This document shows positions 47,535 through 58,183 of a stretch of DNA of 64,000 nucleotides, in pieces. The notes under the pieces were generated by a model. It was not told where the DNA came from, did not search any database, and saw nothing but the letters and a program-made list of their open reading frames with translations. Source of the stretch: Lederbergia citri. Its GTDB lineage: Bacteria; Bacillota; Bacilli; Bacillales; Bacillaceae_C. Where the stretch lies: contig NZ_JAGYPG010000007.1 in the NCBI RefSeq assembly GCF_018343625.1, positions 16,001 through 80,000 on the forward strand, in the 5' to 3' direction. A program made the position numbers and the translations under genes. How positions within the stretch are numbered: position 1 is the first letter of the stretch; the number at the start of each line of letters is the position of its first letter.

Positions 47535-50015
47535 GTGGAAAGAGGAGATCTAAGTATCATTGCGCCGTTACGGAATATGGAACTGCAAGAAAATAAAATT
47601 GATATTTCGAAGAAGCTCAGGATCATTCAGCAGCGACTGGATTATTTATTCCTGCAAAAGGGCATTGCCTTGCTTCTTGTATCTCTGCTTCTTGGCCGTG
47701 CTTTAATATTATCCCATTTAACTCCATTTGCTTTGCCATTCTTCGCAGTCGTCTACTTATTAAAAAGGGACAAGGCCCCGTTAGTCCTTTTTGGTCTATT
47801 AGCAGGTTCGCTAACACTGTCTATAGGAAATGCTGCATATACCCTTACTTTATGTATATTATTCCTGATTACTTTTAAAGCTTTGAACCGTTTGTTGAAA
47901 CATGCTTTTAAAATATTGCCTTACTTAGTTCTTTCTCTTTCTTTCTTTATAAAATGCGGTTTTCAGTTCGTTCAAAATGGACAGACTCTCTCTCGTTATG
48001 ATGCCGTAATGGCAGCGGTTGAAGCGAGTCTTGCATATGTCCTTGTCTTTATATTTATGCAAAGTATTCCATTTCTTTCCTCCCGTAAAAGAAAAAAATC
48101 TTTAAAAACGGAAGAAGTCATTAGTCTTATCATCTTGCTTGCTACTGTTTTAACGGGAACGATTGGCTGGGCGGTGTATGAATTATCCGTTGAGCATATT
48201 CTTTCACGTTATCTTGTTCTTCTTTTTGCTTTTACAGCCGGCGCAACTGTTGGATCGACTGTTGGTGTCGTGACAGGTCTGATATTTAGTCTTTCGAATA
48301 TCGCAAGCCTTTATCAAATGAGCTTGTTAGCTTTTGCAGGATTGCTCGGCGGTCTTCTTAAAGAAGGAAAACGCATTGGCTCTGCAATTGGGCTAATGGT
48401 GGCAACAATTCTGATTGGAATGTACGGTGAGTCCAATACTCCACTTGAATTGACTGTTTATGAATCATGTGCAGCCATCTTACTATTTTTCATTACTCCG
48501 TCAGGCTTGACCGAAAAATTGGCCCGTTTTATTCCTGGAACTCCCGAGCATGCGAAAGACCAACAGCGATATGCAAGAAAAATTAGGGACATTACTGTCC
48601 GAAGGGTAGAGCAATTTTCATCTGTTTTTCAAGCTTTGTCTAATAGTTTTTCTCAAACTGAAAAATGGGAGGATGAAAAAAACGAAGAACAGGAATTTGA
48701 TCTTTTTCTCAGTCATGTAACAGAGAAAACATGCCAAAACTGTTTTAAGCGCAATCATTGTTGGAGTTCTAACTTTGATAAAACATATGAATTAATGAGG
48801 ACTGTTATGCATGACATGGATGAAAATTCGGGGACTCTCTCACCTCCTGTTTACAGGCAGTTGGACAAGCATTGTAATAAAGCAAAAAAAGTGCGTGATA
48901 CAGTCCATAAAGAACTTACGATTATGAACGCAAACCAGCAATTGAAAACACAATTGCAGGAAAGCAGGAAGCTTGTAGCTGAACAATTATTAGGTGTGTC
49001 TGAAGTAATGGGAGATTTTGCAAAAGAAATTCAGCGGGAACAAGAAAACCATCATCGGCAGGAAGAAATGATGCTTGATGTTTTGCAGGATTTCGGAATT
49101 GAGATCGAGCAAATTGAAATTTATAGCCTCGAACCCGGAAATGTGGACATTGATATAACTCTTCCTTATGCAAGTAGTTTAGGAGAATTTGAAAAAATCA
49201 TCGCACCCATCATATCCGACATATTAAATGAAACGATTATCGTAAAGGGTGAAGAGTATGAAGAGTATCGTTCGGATTTATCTTACGCAACCCTTCGTTC
49301 AATGAAGGCCTACACTGTAGACACAGGTGTTGCACATGCAGCAAAAGGAGGAGGTTTTTTATCAGGAGATAGCTACTCTACGATCGAACTAGGTCCCGGA
49401 AAATTTGCAGTAGCTATTAGTGATGGGATGGGAAACGGAGAAAGAGCCCATTATGAAAGCAGTGAAACACTCAAGCTTTTGCAAAAGATACTCAAATCTG
49501 GCATTGAAGAAAGGGTGGCGATTAAATCAGTCAATTCCGTTTTATCGTTAAGAACGACAGATGAAATTTTTTCAACATTAGATCTTGCAATGATTGATCT
49601 ACAAAATGCCCAAGCAAAATTTCTTAAGATTGGTTCGACGCCAAGTTTTATAAAAAGGGGAGATAAAATATTAAAAATTGAATCTGGTAATTTACCCATG
49701 GGAATTTTACAAGATTTTGATGTAGATATCGTGACAGAGCAGTTGCGTGCCGGCGACTTACTTATCATGATGAGCGACGGTATATTTGAAGGACCTAAAA
49801 ATGTTGAAAATTATGAGTTGTGGATGAAGCGGAAGCTAAGAGAAATGGAAACGGATGAACCGCAGGCTGTTGCAGATTTAATTATGGAGGAAGTGATAAG
49901 AACGAGATCTGGAGTGATTGCGGATGATATGACGATTGCTGTTGTGGCAATAAAACATAATACGCCAAAATGGGCTGCCATTCCTGTAAGAAGTAGACAT
50001 ATGAAAATATCATAA
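47535..50015 (+). CDS. spoIIE: Stage II sporulation protein E (PP2C phosphatase)
   Basis: Membrane phosphatase that dephosphorylates SpoIIAA and so releases sigma-F in the forespore; also interacts with FtsZ. 826 aa from GTG 47535 (GGGGAG 10 bases upstream); ATG 47499 in frame would give 838 aa. Hydrophobic N-terminal domain with about ten transmembrane segments (residues about 45-320), a central FtsZ-interaction region with cysteines (CQNCFKRNHCW), and a C-terminal PP2C domain (about 580-820) with GDSYSTIELGPGKFAVAISDGMGNGERA and LLIMMSDGIFEG metal ligands. Confidence 0.95.
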   Translation: MERGDLSIIAPLRNMELQENKIDISKKLRIIQQRLDYLFLQKGIALLLVSLLLGRALILSHLTPFALPFFAVVYLLKRDKAPLVLFGLLAGSLTLSIGNAAYTLTLCILFLITFKALNRLLKHAFKILPYLVLSLSFFIKCGFQFVQNGQTLSRYDAVMAAVEASLAYVLVFIFMQSIPFLSSRKRKKSLKTEEVISLIILLATVLTGTIGWAVYELSVEHILSRYLVLLFAFTAGATVGSTVGVVTGLIFSLSNIASLYQMSLLAFAGLLGGLLKEGKRIGSAIGLMVATILIGMYGESNTPLELTVYESCAAILLFFITPSGLTEKLARFIPGTPEHAKDQQRYARKIRDITVRRVEQFSSVFQALSNSFSQTEKWEDEKNEEQEFDLFLSHVTEKTCQNCFKRNHCWSSNFDKTYELMRTVMHDMDENSGTLSPPVYRQLDKHCNKAKKVRDTVHKELTIMNANQQLKTQLQESRKLVAEQLLGVSEVMGDFAKEIQREQENHHRQEEMMLDVLQDFGIEIEQIEIYSLEPGNVDIDITLPYASSLGEFEKIIAPIISDILNETIIVKGEEYEEYRSDLSYATLRSMKAYTVDTGVAHAAKGGGFLSGDSYSTIELGPGKFAVAISDGMGNGERAHYESSETLKLLQKILKSGIEERVAIKSVNSVLSLRTTDEIFSTLDLAMIDLQNAQAKFLKIGSTPSFIKRGDKILKIESGNLPMGILQDFDVDIVTEQLRAGDLLIMMSDGIFEGPKNVENYELWMKRKLREMETDEPQAVADLIMEEVIRTRSGVIADDMTIAVVAIKHNTPKWAAIPVRSRHMKIS

Positions 50016-50025
50016 AGAAGTATTA

Positions 50026-50159
50026 GAAAAGCGCAAGCGCCTTGTTCATCGACGTACAGGCCCACAGGATGGGCGGTTTTAGTTGACGTTCCTTCTTCGG
50101 CCTTTGACTTAAGAGAAGGGCAAGAAGTTTGCTAGTCGATAGGCGCTGTAGCTGGACAG
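50026..50159 (-). repeat. Dispersed hairpin element, B variant
   Basis: GAAAAGCGCAAGCGCC ... GGCGCTGTAGCTGGACA. ATCGACGTAC is present on one side and GTCGAT on the other, but the CAAACTTC part of the left arm is replaced by CAGGCCCACAGGATGGGCGG, the same insert as in the right half of the copy at 41079. It begins 10 bases after the spoIIE stop. Confidence 0.78.
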
Positions 50160-50251
50160 CTAAAGTCTAAATTCAAAAATATAGACACAATAAAACTTAT
50201 AGTATATTTAAGTATAAAAAAAGTTACTCCCGGCGAGGATGATACTAAATA

Positions 50252-50278
50252 AACAGTTTCATATGAAGCGAAACTGTT
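50252..50278 (+). repeat. 9-bp perfect inverted repeat before yabS
   Basis: AACAGTTTC (50252-50260) and GAAACTGTT (50270-50278), loop of 9, ending 6 bases before the yabS Shine-Dalgarno TTGGAGGGG (50283-50290). Could be an operator or a translation-controlling hairpin; no T-run. Confidence 0.5.
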
Positions 50279-50296
50279 AAATTTGGAGGGGAGTAC

Positions 50297-51034
50297 ATGA
50301 AAAAGGGCAGTTTGAAACAAATTTTATTAATTACGGACGGTTGTTCCAATCAAGGTGAAAACCCTATAGCTATGGCTGCACTTGCGAAAGAGCATGGCAT
50401 TACGGTTAATGTCATTGGGGTAGTTGAAAACGATTCTATTGAAGAAAAAGGCATAAAGGAAATAGAAGGGATTGCCGCCTCTGGTGGCGGGATTAGTCAA
50501 GTTGTGTTTGCCGAGCAATTATCGCAAACGGTACAAATGGTAACAAGAAAGGCGATGAACCAGACGCTGCAAGGGGTTGTAAATAAAGAATTGCGGCAAA
50601 TTTTAGGGAAGGATATGGAGTTAGAAGAGCTTCCGCCTGAACAGCGCGGAGAAGTGATGGAAGTAGTCGATGAACTCGGTGAGACAACGGACGTAGAAGT
50701 CGTTATATTAATTGATACGAGCGCTAGCATGAAAACGAAGCTGGATACTGTAAAAGAAGCTTTATTAGACCTGTCTTTAAGTTTGAACGCTAGGATGGGC
50801 GATAATCGTTTTGCGGTTTTAATATTTCCCGGGAAAAGGAAAGATGTAGAAAGGCTTTTAGATTGGACGCCAAATTTGGGATTACTGACGAGTATTTTCC
50901 CAAAACTCGCCGTAGGAGGGATTACTCCAACGGGACCTGCTATCCGCGAAGCGATCACATATTTTAAGAAAAAGCGTTCTTTGAGAGGATTGCTATCAGG
51001 TGATGATGAACAATATATCGAAGAATCAATGTAA
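50297..51034 (+). CDS. yabS: von Willebrand A-domain protein YabS
   Basis: 245 aa containing two segments with VWA character: an N-terminal one (KQILLITDGCSNQGENPIAM, residues 6-25) and a C-terminal one with a MIDAS-like motif VVILIDTSASMKTKLDTVKE (DxSxS, about residue 138) and the threonine PTGPAIREA near 220. Function unknown; in B. subtilis it lies between spoIIE and the kinase yabT, as here. GGAGGGG precedes the ATG. The 3' end overlaps yabT by about 30 bases. Confidence 0.92.
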   Translation: MKKGSLKQILLITDGCSNQGENPIAMAALAKEHGITVNVIGVVENDSIEEKGIKEIEGIAASGGGISQVVFAEQLSQTVQMVTRKAMNQTLQGVVNKELRQILGKDMELEELPPEQRGEVMEVVDELGETTDVEVVILIDTSASMKTKLDTVKEALLDLSLSLNARMGDNRFAVLIFPGKRKDVERLLDWTPNLGLLTSIFPKLAVGGITPTGPAIREAITYFKKKRSLRGLLSGDDEQYIEESM

Positions 51035-51947
51035 TTATTCTACTGGCACTGTCATCATTGGAAAATGGCATAGGCATCATTATGAAATTGTTAAAAAGCT
51101 TGGCTCAGGTGCAAATGGAGTGGTGTATCTCGCCAAAAATCGTAATGGTTATACTGCGGTGAAGATGAGCGTGGATAGTGTTACAATCACCACGGAGGTT
51201 AATGTCCTAAAAGCACTTGAGAAGGTCCAAGGGTCAGCCCTCGGACCTTCTTTGTATGATGTAGATGATTGGGTGAACGGAAAAAGACGAATTCATTTTT
51301 ATGCGATGGAATACATTCAAGGACAAGAGCTTTTATCCTTCATTAGGGAAAAGGGTCTATCTTGGACTGGCGTCATGATCGTGCAGCTCCTAGATGTTTT
51401 AGAAGGTTTGCATGAAAAAGGTTGGATTTTCGGCGACTTGAAGCCGGAGAACTTAATTGTGGAAGGACCAACACCTAGAATTCGCTGCATTGATGTTGGG
51501 GGAACGACGATGAAGGGTCGCGCTATTAAAGAATTTACTGAGTTTTTTGATCGTGGTTACTGGGGGCTGGGCTCTAGAAAGGCAGAACCAAGTTATGATC
51601 TTTTTTCGACCGCTATGATGATGATCAATTTATATTACCCAAAACGGTTTGTTAAAAAAGGAGACAGCATCAAACAATTAACCGCTATGATTCAAGGAAA
51701 TAAGGAATTGATAAAATTTGAAACGGTTTTAATGAAGGCGCTTTTAGGGAAATACGACTCCGCTAAAGAAATGAAAAAAGAGATTCTTGTGATTCTCTCT
51801 GTAGGTGAGCGGTCACAAAAGCAACGAACAACGCGATATTTACCAAAAACAAAAAAGAAAAGAATGAGGTCTTTTTGGGAAACCGCATCAATCCTGCTGC
51901 TTACTTTGATTTTATATACCTTATATATATATGGCTATATATTATAG
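51003..51947 (+). CDS. yabT: Hanks-type serine/threonine kinase YabT
   Basis: Sporulation-associated protein kinase reported to be activated by DNA in B. subtilis. Start among GTG 51000, ATG 51003 and ATG 51006 is uncertain; 314 aa from 51003. Glycine loop KLGSGANGVVYLA (about residue 33), lysine in AVKMS (about 53), catalytic loop FGDLKPENLI (Asp about 144), and DVGG in place of the usual DFG metal-binding motif. A C-terminal basic stretch (KTKKKRMRS) and one transmembrane helix (about 293-313) follow. No extracellular domain, typical of YabT. Confidence 0.92.
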   Translation: MMNNISKNQCNYSTGTVIIGKWHRHHYEIVKKLGSGANGVVYLAKNRNGYTAVKMSVDSVTITTEVNVLKALEKVQGSALGPSLYDVDDWVNGKRRIHFYAMEYIQGQELLSFIREKGLSWTGVMIVQLLDVLEGLHEKGWIFGDLKPENLIVEGPTPRIRCIDVGGTTMKGRAIKEFTEFFDRGYWGLGSRKAEPSYDLFSTAMMMINLYYPKRFVKKGDSIKQLTAMIQGNKELIKFETVLMKALLGKYDSAKEMKKEILVILSVGERSQKQRTTRYLPKTKKKRMRSFWETASILLLTLILYTLYIYGYIL

Positions 51948-52034
51948 GAAATTTCAATGCTTTATGCTATTCCTTTCAATCGAGTAAATGATACGATATA
52001 TATAGATAGGGAATTTCCGAAATAACGTAAGGGA

Positions 52035-53441
52035 ATGGTTTTTGTGTTGGATTATGAGAGAAAAACGCATAGTTTTATTTCAAGGCATTCCCTGCTTCAT
52101 GAGGGAGATTATGTTTTGATAGCGGTGTCTGGTGGTCCCGATTCTTTGGCATTACTTGATTTCCTATATCATCAGTCAACGAGATATAACATTAAGATTG
52201 CTGCCGCACACGTTGATCATATGTTAAGAGGCGAAGCATCAAAAGAAGATCTAATTTTCGTCCAACGTTATTGCGAACATCGAAATATCATGTTTAAAAG
52301 TGCTTCAATCGATATTAATGCGAAAATGGAAGTAGATAAAACGGGCTTACAGGAAACGGCTAGAAAATACCGTTATCAATTTTTTGAAAATGTAATGGAA
52401 GAGCTTCATGCAAATAAGCTTGCTGTTGGTCAGCATGGTGATGACCAAATAGAAACAATTCTAATGCGGCTTGTGAGGGGAAGCAGTGGGATTTCCAGAG
52501 CGGGCATTCAAGTGAAAAGGCCATTTGGTCAAGGTAAAGAGTTAATACGCCCGCTAATGGGCGTATCCAAAATAGAAATAGAGGAATACTGTAAAGCACA
52601 TCATTTAGAACCACGTCGTGATCTAAGCAATGATACAAAAAAATATACAAGAAATCGGTTTAGGTGGGATGTGCTGCCTTTTTTAAAAAAAGAAAACCCT
52701 CGTGTAATTGAACATTTTCAACGTTTCAGTGAAGAAATAAGTGAGGACGAAACATACCTACAGGAATTGGCAAAAGAGGCATTTAAGAAGATGTGTCAGG
52801 TTTATGAAGAGGGTGCAATGTCACTTGATATTCCTTCATTTTGTCAAATAGCTTTGCCTTTACAAAGAAGAGTGATTCATCTAATATTAAACTATCTTTA
52901 CAAACAATACATACCTGATTTAACGTCGGTACATATAGACGCATTTCAACAGCTGATTAAGGGAGATAACCCTTCTGGAAGATTGGATTTTCCGAATGGT
53001 CTAAAAGTGATTAGGTCCTATAATTCTTGCCGATTTACATTTAGTGAGAAAGAGCAGAGCTCAAGCTTTTACTACGAAATTTTTGAAGGCGAGCAGGCCG
53101 TTCTGCCAAACGGAAAAATGATTCGAGTGGAAAAGGCAGCTAATTTTCCAATAATAGAAAATGAACATACAATAATTGTTCAACCAGAAGACATTCAATT
53201 CCCTTTAATTATTCGTCCAAGACAAATCGGTGACAAAATAAAAGTAAAAGGGATGAACGGCACAAAGAAAATCAAAGATATTTTTATTGATATGAAGATA
53301 CCTTTGGAAGAAAGGGCAAAATGGCCAATTGTGACTGATCAAACCGGTAAAATCCTTTGGATCCCGGGATTAAAAAAATCTTCTTATGAAACACCTCCTT
53401 TACGACAAAAAGATTATTACCTTATATACTATAGCGACTAA
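52035..53441 (+). CDS. tilS: tRNA(Ile)-lysidine synthase
   Basis: Converts C34 of the tRNA-Ile CAT anticodon to lysidine so that it reads AUA. 468 aa. PP-loop motif [15 protein letters not shown] (residues about 31-44), [43 protein letters not shown], and the C-terminal domains with [30 protein letters not shown] 52035 follows AAGGGA closely; a GTG at 52044 is another candidate. It is essential and pairs with hprT, as in B. subtilis, where the two products are reported to interact. Confidence 0.95.
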   Translation: MVFVLDYERKTHSFISRHSLLHEGDYVLIAVSGGPDSLALLDFLYHQSTRYNIKIAAAHVDHMLRGEASKEDLIFVQRYCEHRNIMFKSASIDINAKMEVDKTGLQETARKYRYQFFENVMEELHANKLAVGQHGDDQIETILMRLVRGSSGISRAGIQVKRPFGQGKELIRPLMGVSKIEIEEYCKAHHLEPRRDLSNDTKKYTRNRFRWDVLPFLKKENPRVIEHFQRFSEEISEDETYLQELAKEAFKKMCQVYEEGAMSLDIPSFCQIALPLQRRVIHLILNYLYKQYIPDLTSVHIDAFQQLIKGDNPSGRLDFPNGLKVIRSYNSCRFTFSEKEQSSSFYYEIFEGEQAVLPNGKMIRVEKAANFPIIENEHTIIVQPEDIQFPLIIRPRQIGDKIKVKGMNGTKKIKDIFIDMKIPLEERAKWPIVTDQTGKILWIPGLKKSSYETPPLRQKDYYLIYYSD

Positions 53442-53466
53442 ACATACTTGGGAGGCAACCGAACAA

Positions 53467-54012
53467 ATGAAGCATGATATTGAAAAAGTATTAATAAGTG
53501 AAGAAGAAATCAATGCAAAAATCATTGAACTTGGCCATCAACTTACGGAAGAATATGATGGACGTTTTCCTCTTGCTATTGGAGTACTAAAAGGAGCAAC
53601 TCCTTTTATGACGGACCTCATGAAGAGGATTGATACATATTTAGAGATCGATTTTATGGATGTTTCGAGCTATGGAAGGTCAACTGTCTCCTCTGGAGAG
53701 GTAAAAATACTGAAGGATTTAAACACGCCTGTCGAAGGCCGTGATATCCTAATAATTGAAGATATCATTGATAGTGGTTTGACATTAAACTATCTTGTTG
53801 ATTTATTCCGCTATCGTAAAGCGAAATCAATCAAAATTGTTACGCTATTGGATAAACCAACAGGAAGAAAAGCAAATATTGAAGCAGATTATGTAGGTTT
53901 TATTGTACCGGATGAATTTGTAGTCGGCTACGGCCTTGACTATGCGGAGAAATATCGCAATTTGCCCTATATTGGGATATTAAAGCCTGAAGTTTATGGC
54001 AAGAATGAATAA
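53467..54012 (+). CDS. hprT: Hypoxanthine-guanine phosphoribosyltransferase
   Basis: Purine salvage: hypoxanthine or guanine plus PRPP to IMP or GMP. 181 aa from ATG 53467 (GGGAGG 11 bases upstream); the frame starting at 53386 lies inside tilS. The PRPP motif [17 protein letters not shown] (about residues 97-113), the [11 protein letters not shown] loop and the [19 protein letters not shown]-terminus are conserved. It is followed by ftsH after 171 bases. Confidence 0.96.
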   Translation: MKHDIEKVLISEEEINAKIIELGHQLTEEYDGRFPLAIGVLKGATPFMTDLMKRIDTYLEIDFMDVSSYGRSTVSSGEVKILKDLNTPVEGRDILIIEDIIDSGLTLNYLVDLFRYRKAKSIKIVTLLDKPTGRKANIEADYVGFIVPDEFVVGYGLDYAEKYRNLPYIGILKPEVYGKNE

Positions 54013-54183
54013 AAATGAAATAAATATTGAAAAAGAAGTGGATTTGTTGTAAAGAAAGAAATGACTATGATACTATTGAATATAGTTTTTTTAAAAGCTA
54101 AAAAAGTGTAAGATTTTTATTAGGATACATTTTTAAGACAGTAATCATATGTTCGCTTTTCTTAAAGTGGGAGGAGGTAAGGG

Positions 54184-56190
54184 ATGAACCGGATTTTTAG
54201 AAATGTTATTTTTTACGCTCTAATTTTTCTCGTTCTTGTGGGAATATTAAGCTGGTTTAAAAATAGCAATGAAACAATAAAACCGATGACATATAATGCT
54301 TTTGTCACGCATTTGGAAAATGGTGAAATTGAAAAGTATACAATGCAACCTGAACGAGGCGTTTATGAAATTAAAGGTCAGTTAAAAGGTGCTCAGGAAG
54401 GTCAATTTTTTATTACGTATGTGATGAATAGTCCTGCTATGTTGGATCGTATTGATGCGGCTGCATCTGAATTAGAAGTAAAGCCTGCGAAAGAAACAAG
54501 TGGCTGGGTGTCATTTTTCACGACAATTATTCCATTCATCATTATCTTTATTCTCTTCTTCTTCTTGTTGAACCAAGCGCAAGGTGGCGGAAGTAGAGTA
54601 ATGAACTTCGGAAAGAGTAAAGCAAGGCTCTACTCAGAAGAAAAGAAAAAGGTACGATTTAAAGACGTTGCGGGCGCCGATGAGGAAAAACAGGAGCTCG
54701 TAGAAGTCGTTGAGTTTCTGAAGGATCCAAGAAAGTTCTCCGAATTAGGTGCAAGAATACCAAAAGGGATCTTACTTGTTGGACCTCCAGGTACTGGTAA
54801 GACACTTCTAGCGCGCGCTGTTGCTGGGGAAGCGGGAGTTCCATTTTTCTCCATCAGTGGTTCCGACTTTGTTGAAATGTTTGTCGGTGTTGGTGCGTCT
54901 CGTGTCCGTGATTTATTTGAAAATGCTAAGAAAAACGCTCCATGTATCATTTTTATAGATGAGATTGATGCAGTTGGACGCCAACGTGGTGCAGGCCTTG
55001 GCGGTGGCCACGATGAGCGTGAGCAAACATTAAACCAATTGCTCGTGGAAATGGATGGGTTTGGTGAAAATGAAGGAATTATCATTGTAGCCGCTACAAA
55101 CCGTCCAGATATATTAGACCCTGCTCTATTGCGTCCTGGACGCTTTGACCGTCAAATCACAGTTGATCGTCCTGACGTCAACGGGCGTGAAGCAGTCTTA
55201 CGTGTTCATGCGCGTAATAAACCGCTTGATGAGTCAGTCAACTTGAGATCTATCGCAATGAGAACACCAGGTTTTTCAGGTGCAGATTTGGAAAATCTAT
55301 TGAATGAAGCTGCGTTAGTTGCGGCAAGGCATAATAAGAAGAAAATTGATATGCTTGATGTGGATGAAGCGACCGACCGTGTAATTGCTGGTCCAGCTAA
55401 GAAAAGCCGAGTCATATCTGAGAAAGAGCGAAACATTGTTGCGTATCACGAGGGTGGACATACGGTCATTGGTCTCGTGTTGGATGAAGCAGATATAGTT
55501 CATAAAGTAACAATTGTTCCACGTGGTCAAGCTGGCGGCTATGCTGTCATGCTTCCTAAGGAAGACCGTTATTTCCAAACGAAGCCGGAGCTGCTTGATA
55601 AAATTACTGGATTGCTCGGAGGCCGTGTTGCTGAAGAAATTACCTTCAATGAAGCGTCAACAGGTGCCCATAATGACTTCCAACGTGCTACCGGAATTGC
55701 CCGCCGCATGGTTACTGAATTTGGGATGAGTGAAAAACTTGGTCCACTTCAATTTGGTCAAGCGCAAGGCGGTCAAGTGTTCTTAGGCCGTGACATACAC
55801 AACGAACAAAATTATTCAGATGCGATTGCATATGAAATCGATATGGAAATTCAACGCATCATTAAAGAATGTTACGAGCGAGCTGAAAAAATTCTCAGAG
55901 AAAATCGTGACAAGCTTGAATTGATTGCACAAACACTTCTTGAAGTGGAAACTCTTGATGCAGATCAGATTAAGAGCCTTTATGAAAAAGGTACACTTCC
56001 GGATCGCCCAGTTTCTACGGTTACGCCAGATCCAAATGATCCAAAAGTAACTATCCAGCCAAAGGACGAAGGAGACATGTCGATCAAAGAAGAACGAATC
56101 GATCCTCCTGTAGGCAAACCTGAAAAATTAGGTCCGACGAAAAAAGAAGATGATCCATCCGATTCACAAGATGAGGATAAAAAGGAATAA
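54184..56190 (+). CDS. ftsH: ATP-dependent zinc metalloprotease FtsH
   Basis: Membrane AAA+ protease for quality control and regulated proteolysis, including sporulation in Bacillus. 668 aa. Transmembrane segments at about residues 5-24 and 110-130 with an extracytoplasmic loop between, AAA module with Walker A GPPGTGKT (about 200), Walker [13 protein letters not shown] ([21 protein letters not shown] in two parts), and the zinc motif HEGGH (about residue 424) with the third ligand Asp in the [14 protein letters not shown] region. The C-terminal tail is acidic and longer than in B. subtilis. GGGAGGAGG precedes the ATG. Confidence 0.98.
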   Translation: MNRIFRNVIFYALIFLVLVGILSWFKNSNETIKPMTYNAFVTHLENGEIEKYTMQPERGVYEIKGQLKGAQEGQFFITYVMNSPAMLDRIDAAASELEVKPAKETSGWVSFFTTIIPFIIIFILFFFLLNQAQGGGSRVMNFGKSKARLYSEEKKKVRFKDVAGADEEKQELVEVVEFLKDPRKFSELGARIPKGILLVGPPGTGKTLLARAVAGEAGVPFFSISGSDFVEMFVGVGASRVRDLFENAKKNAPCIIFIDEIDAVGRQRGAGLGGGHDEREQTLNQLLVEMDGFGENEGIIIVAATNRPDILDPALLRPGRFDRQITVDRPDVNGREAVLRVHARNKPLDESVNLRSIAMRTPGFSGADLENLLNEAALVAARHNKKKIDMLDVDEATDRVIAGPAKKSRVISEKERNIVAYHEGGHTVIGLVLDEADIVHKVTIVPRGQAGGYAVMLPKEDRYFQTKPELLDKITGLLGGRVAEEITFNEASTGAHNDFQRATGIARRMVTEFGMSEKLGPLQFGQAQGGQVFLGRDIHNEQNYSDAIAYEIDMEIQRIIKECYERAEKILRENRDKLELIAQTLLEVETLDADQIKSLYEKGTLPDRPVSTVTPDPNDPKVTIQPKDEGDMSIKEERIDPPVGKPEKLGPTKKEDDPSDSQDEDKKE

Positions 56191-56196
56191 AATGAA

Positions 56197-56229
56197 GAAG
56201 ACATCGAGTACAAATTCGGTGTCTTTTTT
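56197..56229 (+). terminator. Terminator of ftsH
   Basis: AAGACATCGA (56198-56207) and TTCGGTGTCTT (56215-56225), one G-U pair, loop of 7, followed by TTTT. Confidence 0.82.
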
Positions 56230-56299
56230 ATTGCCATTATATAAAGTAATTGTGGTATGATGTTTGAGATGAAAAAGTCTCTTTAAAAAAGTGGTGAAG

Positions 56300-57073
56300 A
56301 TGTTGATTTTTGTTTTGGATGTAGGGAATTCAAATATCGTTCTTGGTGTATATCAAGGTAATGATTTGAAATATCATTGGCGCATTGAAACGAGCAGGCA
56401 TAAAACGGAAGATGAGTTTGGCATGGCGATTAATGCCCTATTTCAACATGTTGGATTACGCTTTGAAGATATAAACGGAATTATTATTTCTTCTGTAGTT
56501 CCTCCTATTATGTTCACATTGGAAAGAATGTGCTCGAAATATTTTCAAGTGAAACCTTTGATTGTTGGACCAGGAATTAAAACTGGGTTAAATATAAAAT
56601 ACGAAAATCCTCGTGAAGTAGGGGCTGACAGAATCGTTAATGCGGTAGCAGGCATACACGAATATGGAAGTCCGCTGATTATAGTTGATTTCGGGACGGC
56701 TACAACGTTCTGCTACATAAATGAAAAATCTGATTATATGGGTGGAGTCATTGCACCTGGTATCGGTATTTCTACAGAAGCGCTCTATTCAAAGGCAGCT
56801 AAGCTTCCGCGGATAGAGATTACTCATGTTGATGAAATCATCGGAAAAAATACAGTGGCGGCGATGCAAGCTGGTATTTTATTTGGTTTTGTTGGGCAAG
56901 TTGAGGGTATTGTAAAACGTATTATAGAGAAAAGTAAGCAAAAGCCTATCGTTGTGGCTACAGGTGGACTTGCAAATTTAATTGCAACCGAAACAAAAAT
57001 GATTGATATTGTGGATCAAGATCTAACCCTTAAAGGGTTGCAGCTCATTTATAAGAGAAATGTCAGCGAATGA
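56300..57073 (+). CDS. coaX: Type III pantothenate kinase
   Basis: First step of coenzyme A synthesis; the type III enzyme is not feedback inhibited by CoA. 257 aa from ATG 56300; GTG codons at 56291/56294 are in frame but the family N-terminus [18 protein letters not shown] fits ATG 56300. Acetate-and-sugar-kinase fold with the N-terminal DVGNSN, the [10 protein letters not shown] motif (about 105) and [10 protein letters not shown] (about 130). The [22 protein letters not shown] segment, in part, is conserved. Confidence 0.95.
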   Translation: MLIFVLDVGNSNIVLGVYQGNDLKYHWRIETSRHKTEDEFGMAINALFQHVGLRFEDINGIIISSVVPPIMFTLERMCSKYFQVKPLIVGPGIKTGLNIKYENPREVGADRIVNAVAGIHEYGSPLIIVDFGTATTFCYINEKSDYMGGVIAPGIGISTEALYSKAAKLPRIEITHVDEIIGKNTVAAMQAGILFGFVGQVEGIVKRIIEKSKQKPIVVATGGLANLIATETKMIDIVDQDLTLKGLQLIYKRNVSE

Positions 57074-57086
57074 AAGGGGCTAGCAA

Positions 57087-57983
57087 ATGGCGGACTACTT
57101 AATAAAAGCACTTGCATATAATGGACAAGTACGTGCATATGCAGCACTTACAACAGAAACAGTTGGAGAAGCACAGCGTCGTCATTACACGTGGCCTACT
57201 GCTTCAGCGGCTCTCGGCAGAGCGATGACAGCGGGTGTAATGATGGGTGCAATGCAAAAAGGTGAAGAAAAAATTACGATTAAAGTAGAAGGTGACGGAC
57301 CACTCGGCATTATCCTTGTTGATGCAGACGCAAAAGGAAATGTGCGTGGCTATGTAACGAATCCTCAAACTCACTTTGATTTAAATGAACAAGGAAAGTT
57401 GGATGTAAGGAGAGCGGTTGGGACGGAAGGGACATTATCTGTAGTGAAGGATGTGGGGCTGCGCGACCACTTTACAGGACAGGTTCCGATCGTCTCTGGT
57501 GAATTAGGGGAAGATTTCACCTATTATTTTGCCAAATCGGAACAAACTCCATCTTCTGTTGGAGTAGGAGTACTCGTTAATCCAGATAATACGATTCTGG
57601 CTGCAGGTGGATTTATCATCCAAATTATGCCTGGGGCAAATGATGAAGTCATTGAGGATATTGAAAAACGACTCGGATCTATTATGCCTGTTTCAACAAT
57701 GATTCGTGAAGGATATGCTCCTGAAGATATTCTTAATCAAGTTCTCGGCGCTGAAAATGTAAAGATATTAGAGAAGGTACCCGTTCAATTTGTTTGTACT
57801 TGCTCAAAAGAGCGATTTGCCAATGCAATCATCAGTCTAGGCGAAAAGGAAATTCAGGATATGATTGATGCAGATGGCGAGGCGAACGCTCAATGTCATT
57901 TTTGCAACTCCACATACCACTACTCCAAGGAAGAACTAGAAGAACTTAAAGAAGCATCGATAGAAAAATTTAGTGGGAATTAA
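57087..57983 (+). CDS. hslO: Redox-regulated chaperone Hsp33
   Basis: Holdase chaperone activated by oxidation and heat when its C-terminal zinc site is lost. 298 aa. The four zinc cysteines are CTCSKERF (residues about 237 and 239) and [10 protein letters not shown] (about 270 and 273). The N-terminal domain has [34 protein letters not shown] and [15 protein letters not shown]. It directly follows coaX. In B. subtilis yacD stands between hslO and cysK; it is missing here. Confidence 0.96.
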   Translation: MADYLIKALAYNGQVRAYAALTTETVGEAQRRHYTWPTASAALGRAMTAGVMMGAMQKGEEKITIKVEGDGPLGIILVDADAKGNVRGYVTNPQTHFDLNEQGKLDVRRAVGTEGTLSVVKDVGLRDHFTGQVPIVSGELGEDFTYYFAKSEQTPSSVGVGVLVNPDNTILAAGGFIIQIMPGANDEVIEDIEKRLGSIMPVSTMIREGYAPEDILNQVLGAENVKILEKVPVQFVCTCSKERFANAIISLGEKEIQDMIDADGEANAQCHFCNSTYHYSKEELEELKEASIEKFSGN

Positions 57984-57995
57984 ATAGTGTGTTAT

Positions 57996-58026
57996 AAAAG
58001 GCGGTCAGTAAATGAACTGCCTTTTT
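57996..58026 (+). terminator. Terminator of coaX-hslO
   Basis: AAAAGGCGGTCA (57996-58007) pairs with TGAACTGCCTTTT (58013-58025) with one bulge and one G-U; the T-run is included in the stem. Confidence 0.82.
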
Positions 58027-58111
58027 GATTTTTATAGGAAAAAAACATGTAGTGCAAAGAGAAGTCATAGGTATATTTTCATACAATTATGTAAATAATA
58101 AGGGTTCGTTA

Positions 58112-58140
58112 TTGACAGTACACCTATTTACTGGTAATTT
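58112..58140 (+). promoter_or_regulatory. Candidate promoter of cysK
   Basis: TTGACA (58112-58117) with a 17-base spacer before TAATTT (58135-58140). The -10 box matches only half of the consensus. No CymR operator or T-box is evident. Confidence 0.4.
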
Positions 58141-58183
58141 GTAAATAAACCAATTAAAATACTCGGATTTAGAGGTGGAGAAC

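Noticed and set aside
57984-58183. T-box or S-box riboswitch before cysK
   Set aside because: Only the hslO terminator and a weak promoter are seen; the length is too short for either riboswitch.
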